Shown here: one piece after another, positions 32,773-45,430 of the stretch
Layout: each line of letters begins with the position of its first letter
Position numbering within the stretch: position 1 is the stretch's first letter
The notes under the pieces: model-generated
What the model was told of the DNA's origin: nothing
The model's input: the letters and a program-made list of their open reading frames with translations, nothing else
Databases searched by the model: none
Made by a program: the position numbers and the translations under genes
NCBI GenBank assembly: GCA_006176705.1
Contig: QRFJ01000504.1
Coordinates: forward strand, 301,861-365,860
DNA length: 64,000 nucleotides
Source: Cocos nucifera
Lineage: Eukaryota > Streptophyta > Magnoliopsida > Arecales > Arecaceae
Reading direction: 5' to 3'

Positions 32773-35038
32773 TGAAAATAAAGAGAAAATTCTATTTTTC
32801 AAGTTAGGTTCGTTCAGATCTGATTGGATCAGGAGGGATATTTTAAAATTTTTTTTTAAGATTCTAATCAAATCCAAGACTCCTTAGATCTAATCTTATT
32901 GATCTAATAATAAAATAAAAATAAAAAAATAAAATTAAATCTAATTTAATTATACCTTTATTTTGGGTAATCCAATTATCCTATGATGATCCTGATGCTT
33001 ACCTAAGATTTTGGATGTAGCCACGCAAGTGCCTGATCTCTATTGGTATCCACTCAGATAGGATTTGAAGATATTCTCCTTCTCAATCAATCCTTCAAAA
33101 ATTAGATCTAGATCTGATCTTGAAGGTCTTCAAAATGGTTTTTGAAGAACAACCATTGTCTCTTGCAGCAGTGCTGCCTTCTTCCTTTTCTAGCACCTTT
33201 CACTTGCTAAGATCGCACCTTCTTCATGCCAAAGTCCCTTGGGCATGGAGAGGAGAGAGAGGACTAGAGGGTGGCATGGAGAAGGAGGGAGAGGGGCTAT
33301 GTGGTATGGGCTAAAGTCAGAAGAACTAAATTCTAGGCACAGACAGAATTTATATAGATCCTGCTGTGCCATGAAGTGCCACATCATTCCAGCCAATCAC
33401 GACCCATTATGCAATCAGATCTAAATTTGATTGGTGGGATGATATCATATGATTAAATCAGATTAGAGTTCCTCAAAACTCTTCTTAGGTGGTGCTAAGA
33501 CTAGGTCAAATAAGTCTTCTTGGCGCCATCTAATTTGATTCTCTGAAGCAACTGGAGTCCCATTTGTATGGGACTCCATCTTCTATCCTCATGGGGCTAT
33601 TTGCTTTTCAGTATGGGGACAAGTCTCTAGGTTCTTTTCTATGGTTGCATGACACATGGGCAGATGTCAAAGTGTCCAGGGTCAATGATTGACCAATGTT
33701 CGAAGATAAGATTTAGCAGGTGACGAAAAATGGCAGGTGTTGTCTCAAATTTATCTCATAAATTAAGACAACCCTTTTCTAACCTAGACAAGCTCTAGTC
33801 AGACCAAGTGAAGGTTTTTGAGTGAGCCCAAACACATTTGGCTTAGTCGAGACAAGCTTTAATGATTGTTAAAGGAGAACATTAGGCTCAATCGTGTACT
33901 AGCATGATTTTCTTAAACCTAATTGAATCTTATTCAATTCAATTGAACTGGGTTAATCCAATTGATGATATTCAGATCCAAATCCTTATTTGTGGGATCC
34001 AGTTAGGTTCAATTCCATATGATAATGGGATATATCATGATCTCTATCATCGACATCATCGAAACACATTCTGATGGATCAGAACTTTTCTGATTCAGAC
34101 AACTAGAATGATCGATCATCCAAATCATTCTAATTGCTCCCAAAATCTATCAGTGATACCTAGTAGCATATAATGACAATCCATTAGAATTGAAAATGAA
34201 CCTCTCGGTGTAGTTACTTATGTGATTAAGTTCCTCTACCTTGAGCCCCGACCGGATTATGGTTAAGGTGATCTCGTCAAACCCTAATTTCCATCATATG
34301 AATTAATCATTCGATTCAAGTCCAATGTGAAAATCCTAATAGAAAATCTTTCTATTATTTCACTCTGCCATGGCCATGGGCTTATGGACTTGATTCTCAT
34401 GATCATCATAGGACTACTCCTCATCTACCGAGGTAGATAGATTCCTTATTGGTGCAATCCAATTTCTACAATGAACATACTAGAGCTAACATACACCTCA
34501 GAATTTCAAATGGCTAGAAGATCGAGTTATGCTATAGTCAAACTATAACACCCTCAAGGTGTACTGTCAATGCACCTCAGGTCAAAGAACTAGACACACT
34601 ACTGCAACTTTAAGCCAATCATCGATGAGAAGGTAGACTTTTTCATGACTGCTCGAGGTGGTCATGCTCAGTGCCCTCATTCTCTAATAAGTACCTATAC
34701 TCTCACTTTGGTGTCTCTAGATCATAGACTCAAGACTCATCTATTTAAAAGAAGTGATAGTACACCAACCTTTCTGATCAATCACCATCCTTATGATGAT
34801 CCTACGGTTGGGAGCATTTTATGAGTTAATATTGAAAATTCATGTCTTAAATTTTTAACTCTTGAAAATATGAACTATGATTACCATTAACTTAAGGGAT
34901 GTATCACAAATACTTTCAAATACATATTGTGACAGAAAATAATTTATTTTATTATTTATAGTTAAAATTATAATTTTTCTCTTAGAAGTGTATTACAAGT
35001 ATCAGCCAATCTGGCTTCTAGGGCACACATATCTAACA
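32773..35038 (-). repeat. 3' LTR of C1
   Basis: 2.27 kb. On the minus strand it begins TGTTAGATATGTGTGCCC and ends in TTTTC-rich sequence. Preceded (minus strand) by polypurine AAGTGGAAGTT. It has lost about 50 bp near 33591 that removed one of two stem-loops kept in the other copies. Confidence 0.85.
33349..33356 (-). promoter_or_regulatory. TATA box in C1 3' LTR
   Basis: TATATAAA on the minus strand, in the same place as in the other C-family LTRs (43713-43720, 52967-52974, 61088-61095). It is the likely element promoter. Confidence 0.5.
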
Positions 35039-35052
35039 AACTTCCACTTGAC

Positions 35053-36657
35053 CTAAAGCCAATTGGCTACAAATCTAAGTCCCATCTTCTCAAGGTGGGC
35101 TTCGATCTTCTGCTGGTTCAATGGCTTTGTAAGTGGGTCTACCACATTATCTGCAGAGTCGACTCTCTTGATCTCGACGTAACCTTTCTCAAGATAATCG
35201 TGGATGAGGTGGTGTCGCCGCTTGATGTGCTTGAATTTTTGTTGAGATCTCAACTCCTTAGCAAGGGCTATGGCGCCATTATTATCGCAGTACAGAGAAA
35301 TGGCATCCGATGGCATCACTCCAATCTCTATGGTAAACTTCTTGTATCAAAATGCCTTCTTCGTAGCTTCTGATGCAGCGATGTATTCTGCTTCCATGGT
35401 GGAATCTGCTATCACTGTCTGCTTGAAACTCTTCCAACTGACAGCACCACCATTACACACAAATAGACTCCCAGATGTCGACTTTCGATCATCTATATCG
35501 AACATAAAATTTGAGTCTATATATCCCTAGACTTGGAGTTCTCCATTACCAAAAACCAACATCATATCCTTAGTTCTTCTTAAGTACTTAAGGATACATT
35601 TCATAGAAATTCAGTGTTCTTCACCTGGATTCGACTGATATCTGCTTGTGACACTCACAGTATGGGCTATATCAGATCGTGTACATGACATGGCATACAT
35701 GAGTCTCCCTATTGCTGAAGCATAAAGGATCTTGCTCATGCATTCAATCTCCTTAGGTGTGTTGGAACACATTTTCTTGGAGAGATGAATGCGATGTCTG
35801 AAGGGTACTAATCCTCTCTTAAAATTTTTCATGCTAAATCTCTTTAGCACTTCCTCTATGTATTTTTTCTATGAAAGACGTAGCATCCTATTCAGTCTAT
35901 TTCTATAAACCTTAATTTCTAGAATAAAGGATGCTTCCCCTAGGTCTTTCTTGGAAAATTCTTTAGATAATCATATTTTAACTGTGGTCAACATGAAAAT
36001 ATCATTCCCAATAAAAAGGATATCATCTACATACTATACAAGGAAGATAATAGCGCTCCCACTGATATTTTTAAAAATACATGGTTTTTTCTCATTTTTG
36101 ATGAAATCAAATAATTTGATCATATCATTAAAATGATAATTTCAACTCCAAGATGCTTGCTTAAGTTCATATATTGATCTTTGTAGCTTGCATACTTTGT
36201 GATCAACATCACTGGATGTGAAACCTAGTGGATGTTCCATATAGATATTTTTCTCAAGGTATCCATTTAAGAACATCATTTTTACGTCTATTTGCCATAT
36301 TTCATAATCGAAATAGGCTGCAACAGCAAGCAATGTACGAATGGATTTTAGCATAGCTACTGATAAAAAGGTATCCTGATAGTCAATTTCTTCATGTTGA
36401 CTATACCCTTTTGCTACTAATCTAGCTTTGAATGTCTCCATATTTCCATCTGCACCAATCTTTCTCTTATAGATCCATTTATACCTAATAGGTATTATTC
36501 TTTTAGGTGGATCTACTAAGGTCCAAACTTGGTTTGAGTACATCAAGTCAATTTCTGACTTCATTTTCTCTAACCATTTCTCGGAGTTGATATCCGATAT
36601 TGCCTCGTCATAGGTTTTAGGATCATCACCATGAACCATATTACCTATGAGGAACAT
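35053..36657 (-). pseudogene. C1 reverse transcriptase and RNase H
   Basis: The N-part (36142-36657, 171 residues open) has 'AISDINSEKWLEKMKSEID', 'YKWIYKRKIGADGNMETFKA' and 'IDVKMMFLNGYLEKNIYMEH', the RVT_2 core. The catalytic YVDD is encoded at 36022-36033 but a stop lies two codons before it. 35611-35850 gives 'CMSKILYASAIGRLMYAMSC' and 'SVTSRYQSNPGE'. RNase H ends the gene at 35053-35319 with 'LYCDNNGAIALAKELRSQ' and 'ADNVVDPLTKPL'. Copia RT and RNase H copy element RNA to DNA in the particle. At least four interruptions separate the open pieces, so no active enzyme is expected. Confidence 0.9.
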
Positions 36658-36949
36658 TTTCTCTACTTTCTCTAAAATAGTACCTAAGTACCTCTCAGAA
36701 GGATGGGAAATCCTTTTCGATCTATGAGGTGGAGGAGGTAGTGATTGTATTGGCTCAACCTAATTTGGTTCCATAGGGTCCTTATCTCGTTGCTCTTATG
36801 AGATTTTCTCCTCGAGCTTGATCTACTTTCCAATGCCACCATCTTGAATGAACTATTTTTTAAGAAAGATGGCATGCCAACTCACAATCACATTGTGGTT
36901 TTCTGAAATATAGAAATAATATTCTAATGACTCTTTAGGATATCCTATG

Positions 36950-37550
36950 AATTGAGCTTTAAAGGACCTATAGTCTAACTTGTCCACTTATTGTCTTTTG
37001 ACATGAGCTAGACAATCCTAAATTCTGAGATAACTCAGACTTGGTTTCTTACCATGCCATATCTCATACGGTGTGGTAGGAACGGTTTTAGAGAAAATCT
37101 TATTCAATAAATATATAGTAGTTAACAGATTATGTTCCCAAAGAAAATCAAAAAGGTCTGTGAAGCTCATCATGGATCGGACCATATCTAATAGGGTCCG
37201 GTTGCTCCATTTTGAAATCTCGTTGAGTTGAGGTATTCCTAGTGGAGTCCATTGAGAGACTATGCCATTTTGCTTGAGATAGTTCAAAAATTCCCGACTA
37301 AGGTATTCACCTCCTCGATCTGATCGAAGAATCTTAATGAATTTTTCAGTTTGCTTTTCAACTTCATGTCTAAATTTCTTAAACTTTTCAAAGGCTTCAG
37401 ACTTGTGTCTCATAAGATACACATATCCATTCCGAGATAAATCATCGATAAGATTATGAAGTAGTCAAAGTTGCCTCTAGTCGGTACATCAAATGGGCCA
37501 CACACATATGTTTGTACTAGGGCAAGTAGTTCCATGCCCTTTCCCCATGT
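36950..37550 (-). pseudogene. C1 integrase
   Basis: The open 134-residue frame (37018-37422) holds 'KILRSDRGGEYLSREFLNYL' (second catalytic Asp in RSDRGGEY) and 'SNRTLLDMVRSMMSF', then 'TVPTTPYEIWHGKKPSLSYL'. At the third catalytic position, where family members have Glu before the RRNRT-like motif, this copy reads 'SKWSNRT', so Glu appears replaced by Lys. The first-Asp zone upstream (37430-37550) is out of frame. The integrase would insert the element DNA; this copy is dead. Confidence 0.85.
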
Positions 37551-37559
37551 CCTATAAAA

Positions 37560-38336
37560 GAAAGCATAGTCATTTTGCTATGAAGACATAATTCACAAAT
37601 TGGATAAGACTCGAAAGTCAATGGACTCAATAGCCTAATTTTTTTAATTTGTTAATCCTATCTTCTGCTATATAACCTAACCTTAGGTGCCATAGATACC
37701 TATTATTTGGACTATCCCTGGGTCATTTTGATCTTACGACATTCACATTTTGCTCGATATTAAAGATAAATACATCAATATGTAATTGGTAGAGACTGTT
37801 AATAAGAAAATCACTTGCAATTTTATTTCTTTCATAAAGAATATTACAATAGTCCTTAAGAAAACTAATTACATAGCCTTCTATGCTAAACATGAAATAA
37901 AAATTAAATTCCTACTTGCAGTAGGCATATAATAACAATCCCAAAGTTCTAAATCTAAGCCAGATGGTAGTCGAAGAGTATAGGTTCCCATGACCATAGC
38001 AGCAACCCTTGCTTCATTTTCGATGCTTAGGATCATCTCACCATCCCTCAGCCTCCTGGTATCCTCAAAATCTTGCATGGAAGTGCATAAATGAGCACTA
38101 GAACTAGAGTCAAGCACCCAACTAGATGCAGAAGAAATCGTAAGGTTAGATTTAATAACGAGCATACCTCTAGAAGGACCTATCTTCTTCTTATTCTTCA
38201 GGATGGTCAGGTATGTAGGATAATTCTGCTTCCAGTGGCTGTCAGTATTACAATGAAAATACTTTACTTTATCAGCGGCCTTCTTCTTTAGCTCTGCCTT
38301 CTTTTTCTTTTCACCTTCCACCTTCTGCTTTTTCAC
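37560..38336 (-). pseudogene. C1 zinc knuckle, protease and GAG-pre-integrase
   Basis: An open 151-residue frame (37881-38336) starts in a Lys-rich tract, then the knuckle 'YFHCNTDSHWKQNYPTYL', in which the first and last Cys of the CCHC motif are Tyr. The protease block is 'WVLDSSSSAHLCTSM'; the usual active site is D-S/T-G-S-S, so Gly is changed to Ser. 'LELWDCYYMPTASRNLI' closes the protease. The GAG-pre-integrase zone continues to about 37560 with stops. Loss of knuckle cysteines and the protease glycine shows decay at functional residues. Confidence 0.85.
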
Positions 38337-38960
38337 AGACTTCTTATTCTTTCAAAAAAACTTTCTCTTGAAAGAAGTCCCTTTTATAGCAAGTACTGAG
38401 CTTTTAGAATCTTTTATGGAAAGCTCAATAGTAACCAGCATATTCATAAGCTCGGCCAGAGTATTCCAAAGTTTATGTATATGGTAGTTCATGATGAACT
38501 GCCCATACGCATCAGTCAAGAATTATAGAATTACATCATTCTGTAGATCTTGATCTAACTTCACTCTGAGCTTCTCAAGCTCTTCCAAGTTTTTGATCAT
38601 CATTAGATAATGATCTTGGACTGACTACCCATCATGCATTTTAGCCTTAAATAATCATTTAATGATCTGATATTTGGCTGCGCGACTTTTTTCACCAAAC
38701 AACTCTTGCATATGAGCCAATATTTGGTGGGCAGTCTTGATATCTTCATGTTGGCGCTGAAGCTCATCAGACATCGAGCCCAACATGTAGTATCTGATCT
38801 TATTATCTTCATCCATCCATTTGTCAAGAGATGCTCTTTGTTCAGCAGACGGGCGAGCTGGTAAGATGGGGAGATCTTGATCCAATACATGAGTCAACTT
38901 CTCGAAACCTAAAATAATTTTGAAGTTCCGAAGCTAATCCTTATAATTAGGTCCGATCAG
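38337..38960 (-). pseudogene. C1 gag (UBN2-type)
   Basis: An 80-residue frame (38655-38897) reads 'LDQDLPILPARPSAEQRASL', 'YYMLGSMSDELQRQHEDIKT' and 'AHQILAHMQELFGEKSRAAK', the N-half of a Copia gag of Angela/Tork type. The C-half follows with stops ('VQDHYLMMIKNLEELEKL', 'NTLAELMNMLVTIELSIKDS') to a frameshift before the Lys-rich knuckle region. The start lies upstream of 38897 and is not resolved. Confidence 0.8.
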
Positions 38961-39297
38961 TCTATGGGTGTCCAGGATACAGGCTAGTGGGTTGAACGTA
39001 GATATTTTTTTTCTATAGAGAGTCAAAATTTTTAGTTAGATTTTATAATTAAGACTTGACCAATTTATTTAGAGGTTTGATTTTTAAACAAATTAACTAC
39101 CACTATTTTCTTGGATCCCTACACTCCCTCTGTAGAGATGCAAAAATCTCTATTATTACTGATTTCTAGTGGATGGTACAGTCCCACCAACTGACTCATC
39201 ACCTCACCTAACAATTATCGATGATGGGTTAGTCAATGAGTGAACAACTCTTGTCCAATAATTCTCTAATCATGGCGCACCCAGACTTGGTCTCTAA

Positions 39298-41560
39298 TGA
39301 AGGAAAACCCTGATTTTTCAGATCAGGTTCGTTCAGATTTGATTAGATCAAGAGATATATTTTAAAAACTTTTTTCTTTGATCCAAATTAGATCTGAGAT
39401 GTTTCAGATCTGATTTTTATTATTCTAATAATTAAAATAAAATATAGATAAATTAAATCAGATTTAATTTACCTTGATGTAGGGTAATCCTATTACCCAT
39501 TGATGATCCTGTAAGCAGTGGAAGGTTCTGGATCTAGCCACGCAAGTGCCTGGCCTGTACCAGTATCCACTCGAGCTAGATCTAGAGATCCTCTTCTTTT
39601 CTATCATGTCTCCAAAAATTAGATCTGAATCTAATTTGGAGGATCTTCAAAATAGCTTTCGAAGACCAGCAGTTGTCTTTTGCAACAGCGCAGCCTTCTA
39701 GCATTCTGTCATCTTTCTCTCGTTTAGATTGCACCAACTTAGATCCCAAACTTCTTTAGGCATGGAGAGGAGAGGGAGAAGATGAACTTGGTGTGGAGGA
39801 GGAAGAGAGAGGCAGTCTTGAGGCATAAAGAATTATGTCCATTTTTTGAGTTGGGCGCAGGGTCTTATTTATAGACTATGCATGATCCAACTTCTCTTCA
39901 TCCCAACCAATCACAACCCTTTGTGAAATCAGATCTAATTCCAATTGGTGGGAATAGAGTCTCTTGGATTCATCCTTAGATGGTGCCTAAGACCAATCAA
40001 AGTTGATTCTTAGGAGGAGTCTAATCAGAATCCAATAAGGAGATGGAGTCCCTGTCCAATAGGGACTACTAGGCATCTCAAGCTTGGGCGCATGCCACCC
40101 TTGGCATGCGCCCTCCTCCTTGCCAGTTTCTAGTAGGAGGACAAGCCCCACCAGCTCTCCAATAGGTGCATGACATGTGGATAGAGGTCAAAGTGTCAAT
40201 GGTCAATATTTGACCAATCAAAGGTCAACTTTTGACCAAAGTCAAAGGATGAGAAATGGCAGACGACCAAAAATGATAGGTATTATCTTACAAAATAAGA
40301 AAACCCTTTTCTAATCTAGACAGGCTTTAGTCAGACCAAGTGAAGGCCTCTGATCGAGCATAAACTTTTTTGGCTTAGTCAGGACAACTATTTATGATAG
40401 TAAAAGAAGAACATTAGGTTCAATCGAGTGCTAGCATGATTTCCTTGAATCTAATTGAATTTTATTCAGATCAATTGAATTGGATCAGTTCAATTAATGA
40501 TCACCAAATTCAAATTTTTGTTTGTGTAACCCAGTTAGGTTCAGTTCTGTATGGTAATGGGATATGTCATGATCTCTATCATCGATATCATCGAAACTCC
40601 TTTCGATGGATCAGAACTCTTCTGATTCGAATAGCTAGAATGATCGATCATCTAAATCATTCTAATTGCTTCCAAAATCCACCAGTGACATCTAGCAGTA
40701 TATGGTGGCAACCCATTAGAGATGAATGCGAACCTCTTGGTGCAGCTACCTATGTGATTAAGTTCTTCTATCTTGAGCCCCGATTAGATTAGGGTTAAGG
40801 TGAACTTGTCAAATCCTAGTTTTTGTCATATGATGTAATCATTCGATTCAAGTCCGATGTGAAAATCTTAATAGAAACTCTTTCTATTATTTCACTCTCT
40901 GCCATGGACATGGGCTTGATTCTCATGATCATCATAGGACTACTCCTCTACCACCGAGGTAGATAGATTCCATCTTGACCCAATCCAGTTCCTACAATGA
41001 ACATGCTATAGCCAACATATACCTCAGGATTTCGAATGGCTAGGAGATCGAGTTATGGTGTAGTCAAACTATAACACCCTCAATTGAACTACCGATGCAC
41101 CTCAGGTCAAAGAACCAGACATACCACTGCAGCATCGAGTTAGTCATTGACGAGAAGGTAGACTTTTTAATGACTACTCGAGGTGGTCATGCTCAGTGCC
41201 CTCATTCTCTAACGAGTACTGTACTCTTGCTCTGATGTCTCCACACCATAAACTCAAGACTCATCTACTAAAGAGAAGCGATTGTACACCAACCTTCTAG
41301 ATCAATCACTATCCTCATAATGATCCTATGGTCAGGAGCATTTTATGAGTTAATAATGATTATTCATGTCTTAAATTTTCAACTCTTGAAAATATGAATT
41401 ATCATTACCATTAACTCAAAGGATGTATCACAGACACTAAATATACATATGTGATAGAAAATAACCCATTTTATTGATTATAGTCAAAATTATAATTTTA
41501 CCCCTAGAAGTGTATTACAAGTGTCAGCCAATTCTGGCTTCTAGGGCACATATATCAACA
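39298..41560 (-). repeat. solo family-C LTR nested in C1
   Basis: A complete 2.26-kb LTR with TG at one end and CA at the other, flanked by perfect TCTAA duplications (39293-39297 and 41561-41565). C2 shows the empty site (GAATTAGAGATCAAG near 55117). No internal C sequence accompanies it, so it formed by recombination between LTRs of a full element. It differs from the C1 LTRs enough to be a sub-variant, and its end is nearly identical to 19535-19767. Confidence 0.9.
40045..40113. other. paired stem-loops in the solo LTR
   Basis: GAGTCCCT...AGGGACT (40045-40067) is followed by GGGCGCATGCC-ACCCTT-GGCATGCGCCC (40086-40113), a perfect 11-bp stem with a 6-base loop. Equivalent pairs lie in other C LTRs. 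Confidence 0.6.
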
Positions 41561-43125
41561 TCTAATTCATGAACCTCACCATGCTCGGAATATTGATCCA
41601 CTCCTTAGTTAAGTCAGTTCCACCATTTGCATAGATTGATTCCTAATTGGGTCTCTTACCGTATCCAGAATAGTGAGCCCAATCCATCCTCCAGCCTATA
41701 GCATCCAATGCCTAATAGACATGGTTGCATCTTCTCGGTGCAACGAACCACTATGACCAACCGAGAACAATCAACCTCGGAAAGGATCCGCACATCTACA
41801 ATGGTGGAAGATTTTAGACTTAATCTTTTCTTAGGAAGATTTGACTTAGGTCTCTTTAAACTTGACTTAACATAGCCATAACCATTATGACTAACCTAGT
41901 GGCATGGGTTAGCTTAGATTGTTAGCCACCTTAGATCAGGACTGGATCGATAAATATGGTCAGGTAAGTGAGATCGATGGAAGGGATATGCCATTAACTC
42001 GATAAGAATGTATTCGAGTCAAGTAGCTTCAAATTAAAAATCAGTCGATCGTATCTGCCAAATTACCTTAGACACCAAATTGTTGAGCCAGAACCAAATG
42101 GGTTAGCCTACAATCCAGACTCTAACCACTGAGCCTAATTAGGTCTTAACTTGATCGATCACTCACGTGACTCAACCTTGACCCAGATTTAATCCTATTA
42201 GGCTGGTCAATTTAAGTACTCTTGATCCCACCTAACCAACTCTTGATTCAATTTGATCAATCGCTAGACCTAATTGAGCTACCTAAGCCCGAATCCAATT
42301 TTATAAATATGTCTTAGATCTAAAAATTTTTAATTTTAGACCTAATATATTTCATAATCTTAATTCTCAATTAAGTTTAGGAATCATAAATAAAATATAT
42401 ATATATAATCCTAGGATTTCAGGATCTAGGGTTTTGCAGAAAATAAGTTTTGATTTTTGATTAAGGTCGAACGCGCAGCACCCCTACACACCATAAGAAT
42501 ACCTCATCGAATAGGAGGAGAGGGTCTTTAAATCCTACTTTATTCTTATGATCGAACAGCCAAGAGGAACACCTTAATCAGAAACATGATAAATCTACAA
42601 AACTAGTTAGATCTACATCATATATCACATATATAAAAATTAATCTAACTAAAAACATATTTAGCATACATCTCATGTATCATATTATGCATATCTAGGT
42701 CTAAATTATCTCATAAACATCTAAAAAATAAGATTTAAATTTGATCATATCAAATTAAAATTTATTCTAAAAAATTTGTAGAACTATTCTACAACTAGTC
42801 TAAACATGCATCTATCATATCTCATATGAATAAATTAAATAAATTTATTTTTTATTTTTTAAATCTAATTATAATATTTATAATATCAAAAAATAGTAAA
42901 TAAATTAATCTAAAAATTATAATTAATAAAATTATGATCATGCTAGACTACACATAGAATAATTCTATTCCTAGTCTAGTCATGCATCTCATACATCTTA
43001 GATCTAGATTATTTAATTTTTAATTTTTTAATTTTAAATCTAATCATATCTAATGTAACATCTAAAATCATCTAATTATTAAATCAAAAATAAATTAAAA
43101 TTAGATCTAATAAATTATGGAACCT

Positions 43126-43138
43126 GGCTCTGATACCA
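43126..43138 (-). other. primer-binding site of C1
   Basis: Minus strand TGGTATCAGAGCC, an exact initiator-Met tRNA complement, two bases from the 5' LTR. It is intact, which gives the direction of C1. Confidence 0.9.
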
Positions 43139-43140
43139 AT

Positions 43141-45430
43141 TGAAGAAAAAAATCTATTTTTTGGATCAGATTCGTTCAGATCTGATTGGATCAGGAGGGA
43201 TATTTCAAAAATTTTTCTCTAAGATCCTAATTAGATTTGAGACTCCTTAAATCTAATTTTATTGATCTAATAATAAAATAAAAATAAAAAAAATAAAATT
43301 AAATCTAATTTAATTATACCTTTATTTTGGATAATCCAATTATCCTATGATGATCCTGATGCTTGCCTGAGGTTCTGGATGTAGCCACGCAAGTATCTGA
43401 CCTTTATCAATATCTACTTAGATAGGATATGAAGATCTTCTCCTTCTCAATCAATCTTCCAAAAATTAAATCTAGATCTGATCTTGAAAATCTTCAAAAT
43501 GACTTTTGAAGAATAGCCATTGTCTCTTGCAATAGTGCTGCCTTCTTCCTTTCCTGGCGCCTTTCACTTGCTATTGGTTCACACCTTCATACCCAAAGTT
43601 CCTTGGACATGGAGAGGAGAGAGAAGACTAGAGGGTGGCATGGAGAAGGAGAGAGAGGGGCTATGTGGCATGGGCTAAAGTCAGAAGAACTAAATTCTAG
43701 GCGTAGATAGGGTTTATATAGATCCTGCTGTGCCATGCAGTGCCACATCATCTCGACCAATCACGGTCCTTTATGTAATTAGATCTAAATTTGATTGATG
43801 GGATGACATCATCTAATCCAATCAGATTAGAGTCCCTCAAAACTCTACTTAGGTGGCACCAAGACTGGGTCAAATAAGTCTTCTTGGCGCCATCTAATTT
43901 GATTCCCTAAAGCAACTGGAGTCCCATCTGTATGGGACTCCATCTTCTATCCTCATGGGGTGCAAGCCTCCCTAGGCATGCACCCCTTACCTATCTACTT
44001 TAGCAGGGGGATAAGTCCCTAGGTTCTCTCCTATGGGTGCATAACACATGGGCAGATGTCTAAGTGTCCAGGGTCAACGTTTGACCAATGTCCAAAAATA
44101 AGATTTAGCAGGTGATGAAAAATGGTAGGTATTGTCTCAAATTTATCTCATAAATTAAGACAACTCTTTTCTGATCTGGACAAGCTCTAGTCAGATCAAT
44201 TAAAGGTTTCTGAGTGAGGCCAAACATATTTGGCTCAATCGAGATAAGCTTTAATGATTGTTAAAGAAGAAGATTAGGCTTAATCGTGTGCTAGCATGAA
44301 TTTCTTAAACTTAATTGAATCTTATTCGAATTAATTGAATTGGATTAATCTAATTAATGATATCTAGATCCAAACTTTTATTTATATGATCCAGTTAGGT
44401 TCAGTTCCATATGATAATGGGATATGTTGTGATCTCTATCATCGACATCATCGAAACACCTTTCGATAGATCAGAACTTTTCTGATTCAGACAACTAGTA
44501 TGATCGATCATCCAAATCATTCTAATTGCTCCCAAAATCTATTAGTGATATCTAGCAGCATATGGTGGCAACCCATCAAAATTGAAAATGAACCTCTTGG
44601 TGCAGTTGCCTGTATGATTAAGGTCCTATATCTTGAGCCTTGATCGGATTAGGGTTAAGGTGATCTCATCAAATCCTAATTTTCGTCATATGAATTAATC
44701 ATTCGATTCAAGTCCAATGTGAAAGTCCTAATATAAACTCTTTCTATTATTTCACTCTGCCATGGCCATGGACTTATGGACTTGATTCTCATGATCATCA
44801 TAGGGCTACTCCTCATTTATCGAGGTAGATAGATCTCTTATTGGTGCAATCTAATTCCTACAATGAACATGCTATAGCCAACGTATACCTCAGAATTTCG
44901 AATCACTAGGAGATCGAGTTATGGTGTAGTCAAACTATAACATCCTAAAGGTGAACTACTAATGCACCTCAGGTCAAAGAACTAGACACACCACTATAGC
45001 TTCAAGCCAGTCATCGATGAGAAGGTAGACTTCCTCATGACTGCTCGAGGTGGTAACGCTCAGTACTCTCATTCTTTAATGAGTATTTGTACTCTCACTT
45101 TAGTGTCTCTACATCATAGACTCAAGACTCATCTATCTAAAAGAAGTGATCATACAGCAACCTTCCAGATCAATCACCATCCTTATGATGATCCCATAGT
45201 CGAAAGCATTTTATGAGTTAATAATGAAAATTTATATTTTAAATTTTTAATTCTTGAAAATATGAACTATCATTACCATTAACTCAAGGGATGTGTCACA
45301 GACACTTTCAAATACACACTGTGATAGAAAATAATTTATTTTATTATTTATAGTTAAAATTATAATTTTATCTTTAGAAGTGTATTACAAGTGTTAGTCA
45401 ATCTGACTTCTAGGGCACACATATCTAATA
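43141..45430 (-). repeat. 5' LTR of C1
   Basis: 2.29 kb, direct counterpart of 32773-35038. The outer end reads ATCTAATA where other copies have ATCTAACA. TATA box at 43713-43720 (minus strand). Confidence 0.85.
43918..43986. other. paired stem-loops in C1 5' LTR
   Basis: GGAGTCCCAT-CTGT-ATGGGACTCC (43918-43941) is a perfect 10-bp stem. Then GGGGTGCAAGCC-TCCCTA-GGCATGCACCCC (43957-43986) is a 12-bp stem with one mismatch. Confidence 0.6.

Larger units (their letters stand above)
38961..43125 (-). other. C1 leader, split by a solo LTR
   Basis: The non-coding leader between primer site and gag occupies 41566-43125 and 38961-39292, with the solo LTR and its target duplication between. It is colinear with the uninterrupted C2 leader (53553-55480). 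A roughly 1.9-kb leader is long for Copia elements and is shared in outline with Copia B. No gene recognised. Confidence 0.7.
32773..45430 (-). mobile_element. Copia C1: near-complete but dead, in the 5' LTR of B
   Basis: Minus-strand order: 5' LTR 43141-45430, primer site 43126-43138, leader with a nested solo LTR (39298-41560), gag, protease, integrase, RT and RNase H down to 35053, polypurine tract, 3' LTR 32773-35038. All five pol domains are recognisable but interrupted by stops. The gag and pol resemble the Angela/Tork group of Copia elements; the lineage is tentative. A target duplication is not clear, as the right junction is A-rich and altered. Confidence 0.85.

Noticed and set aside
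35095..35530. Plus-strand frames of 86-92 residues
   Set aside because: Antisense shadows of the C1 RNase H and RT coding region.
40436..40792. 118-residue frame, with a similar one at 52057-52299
   Set aside because: Lies in the C-family LTR; the reading is not shared in frame by all LTR copies and shows no domain.
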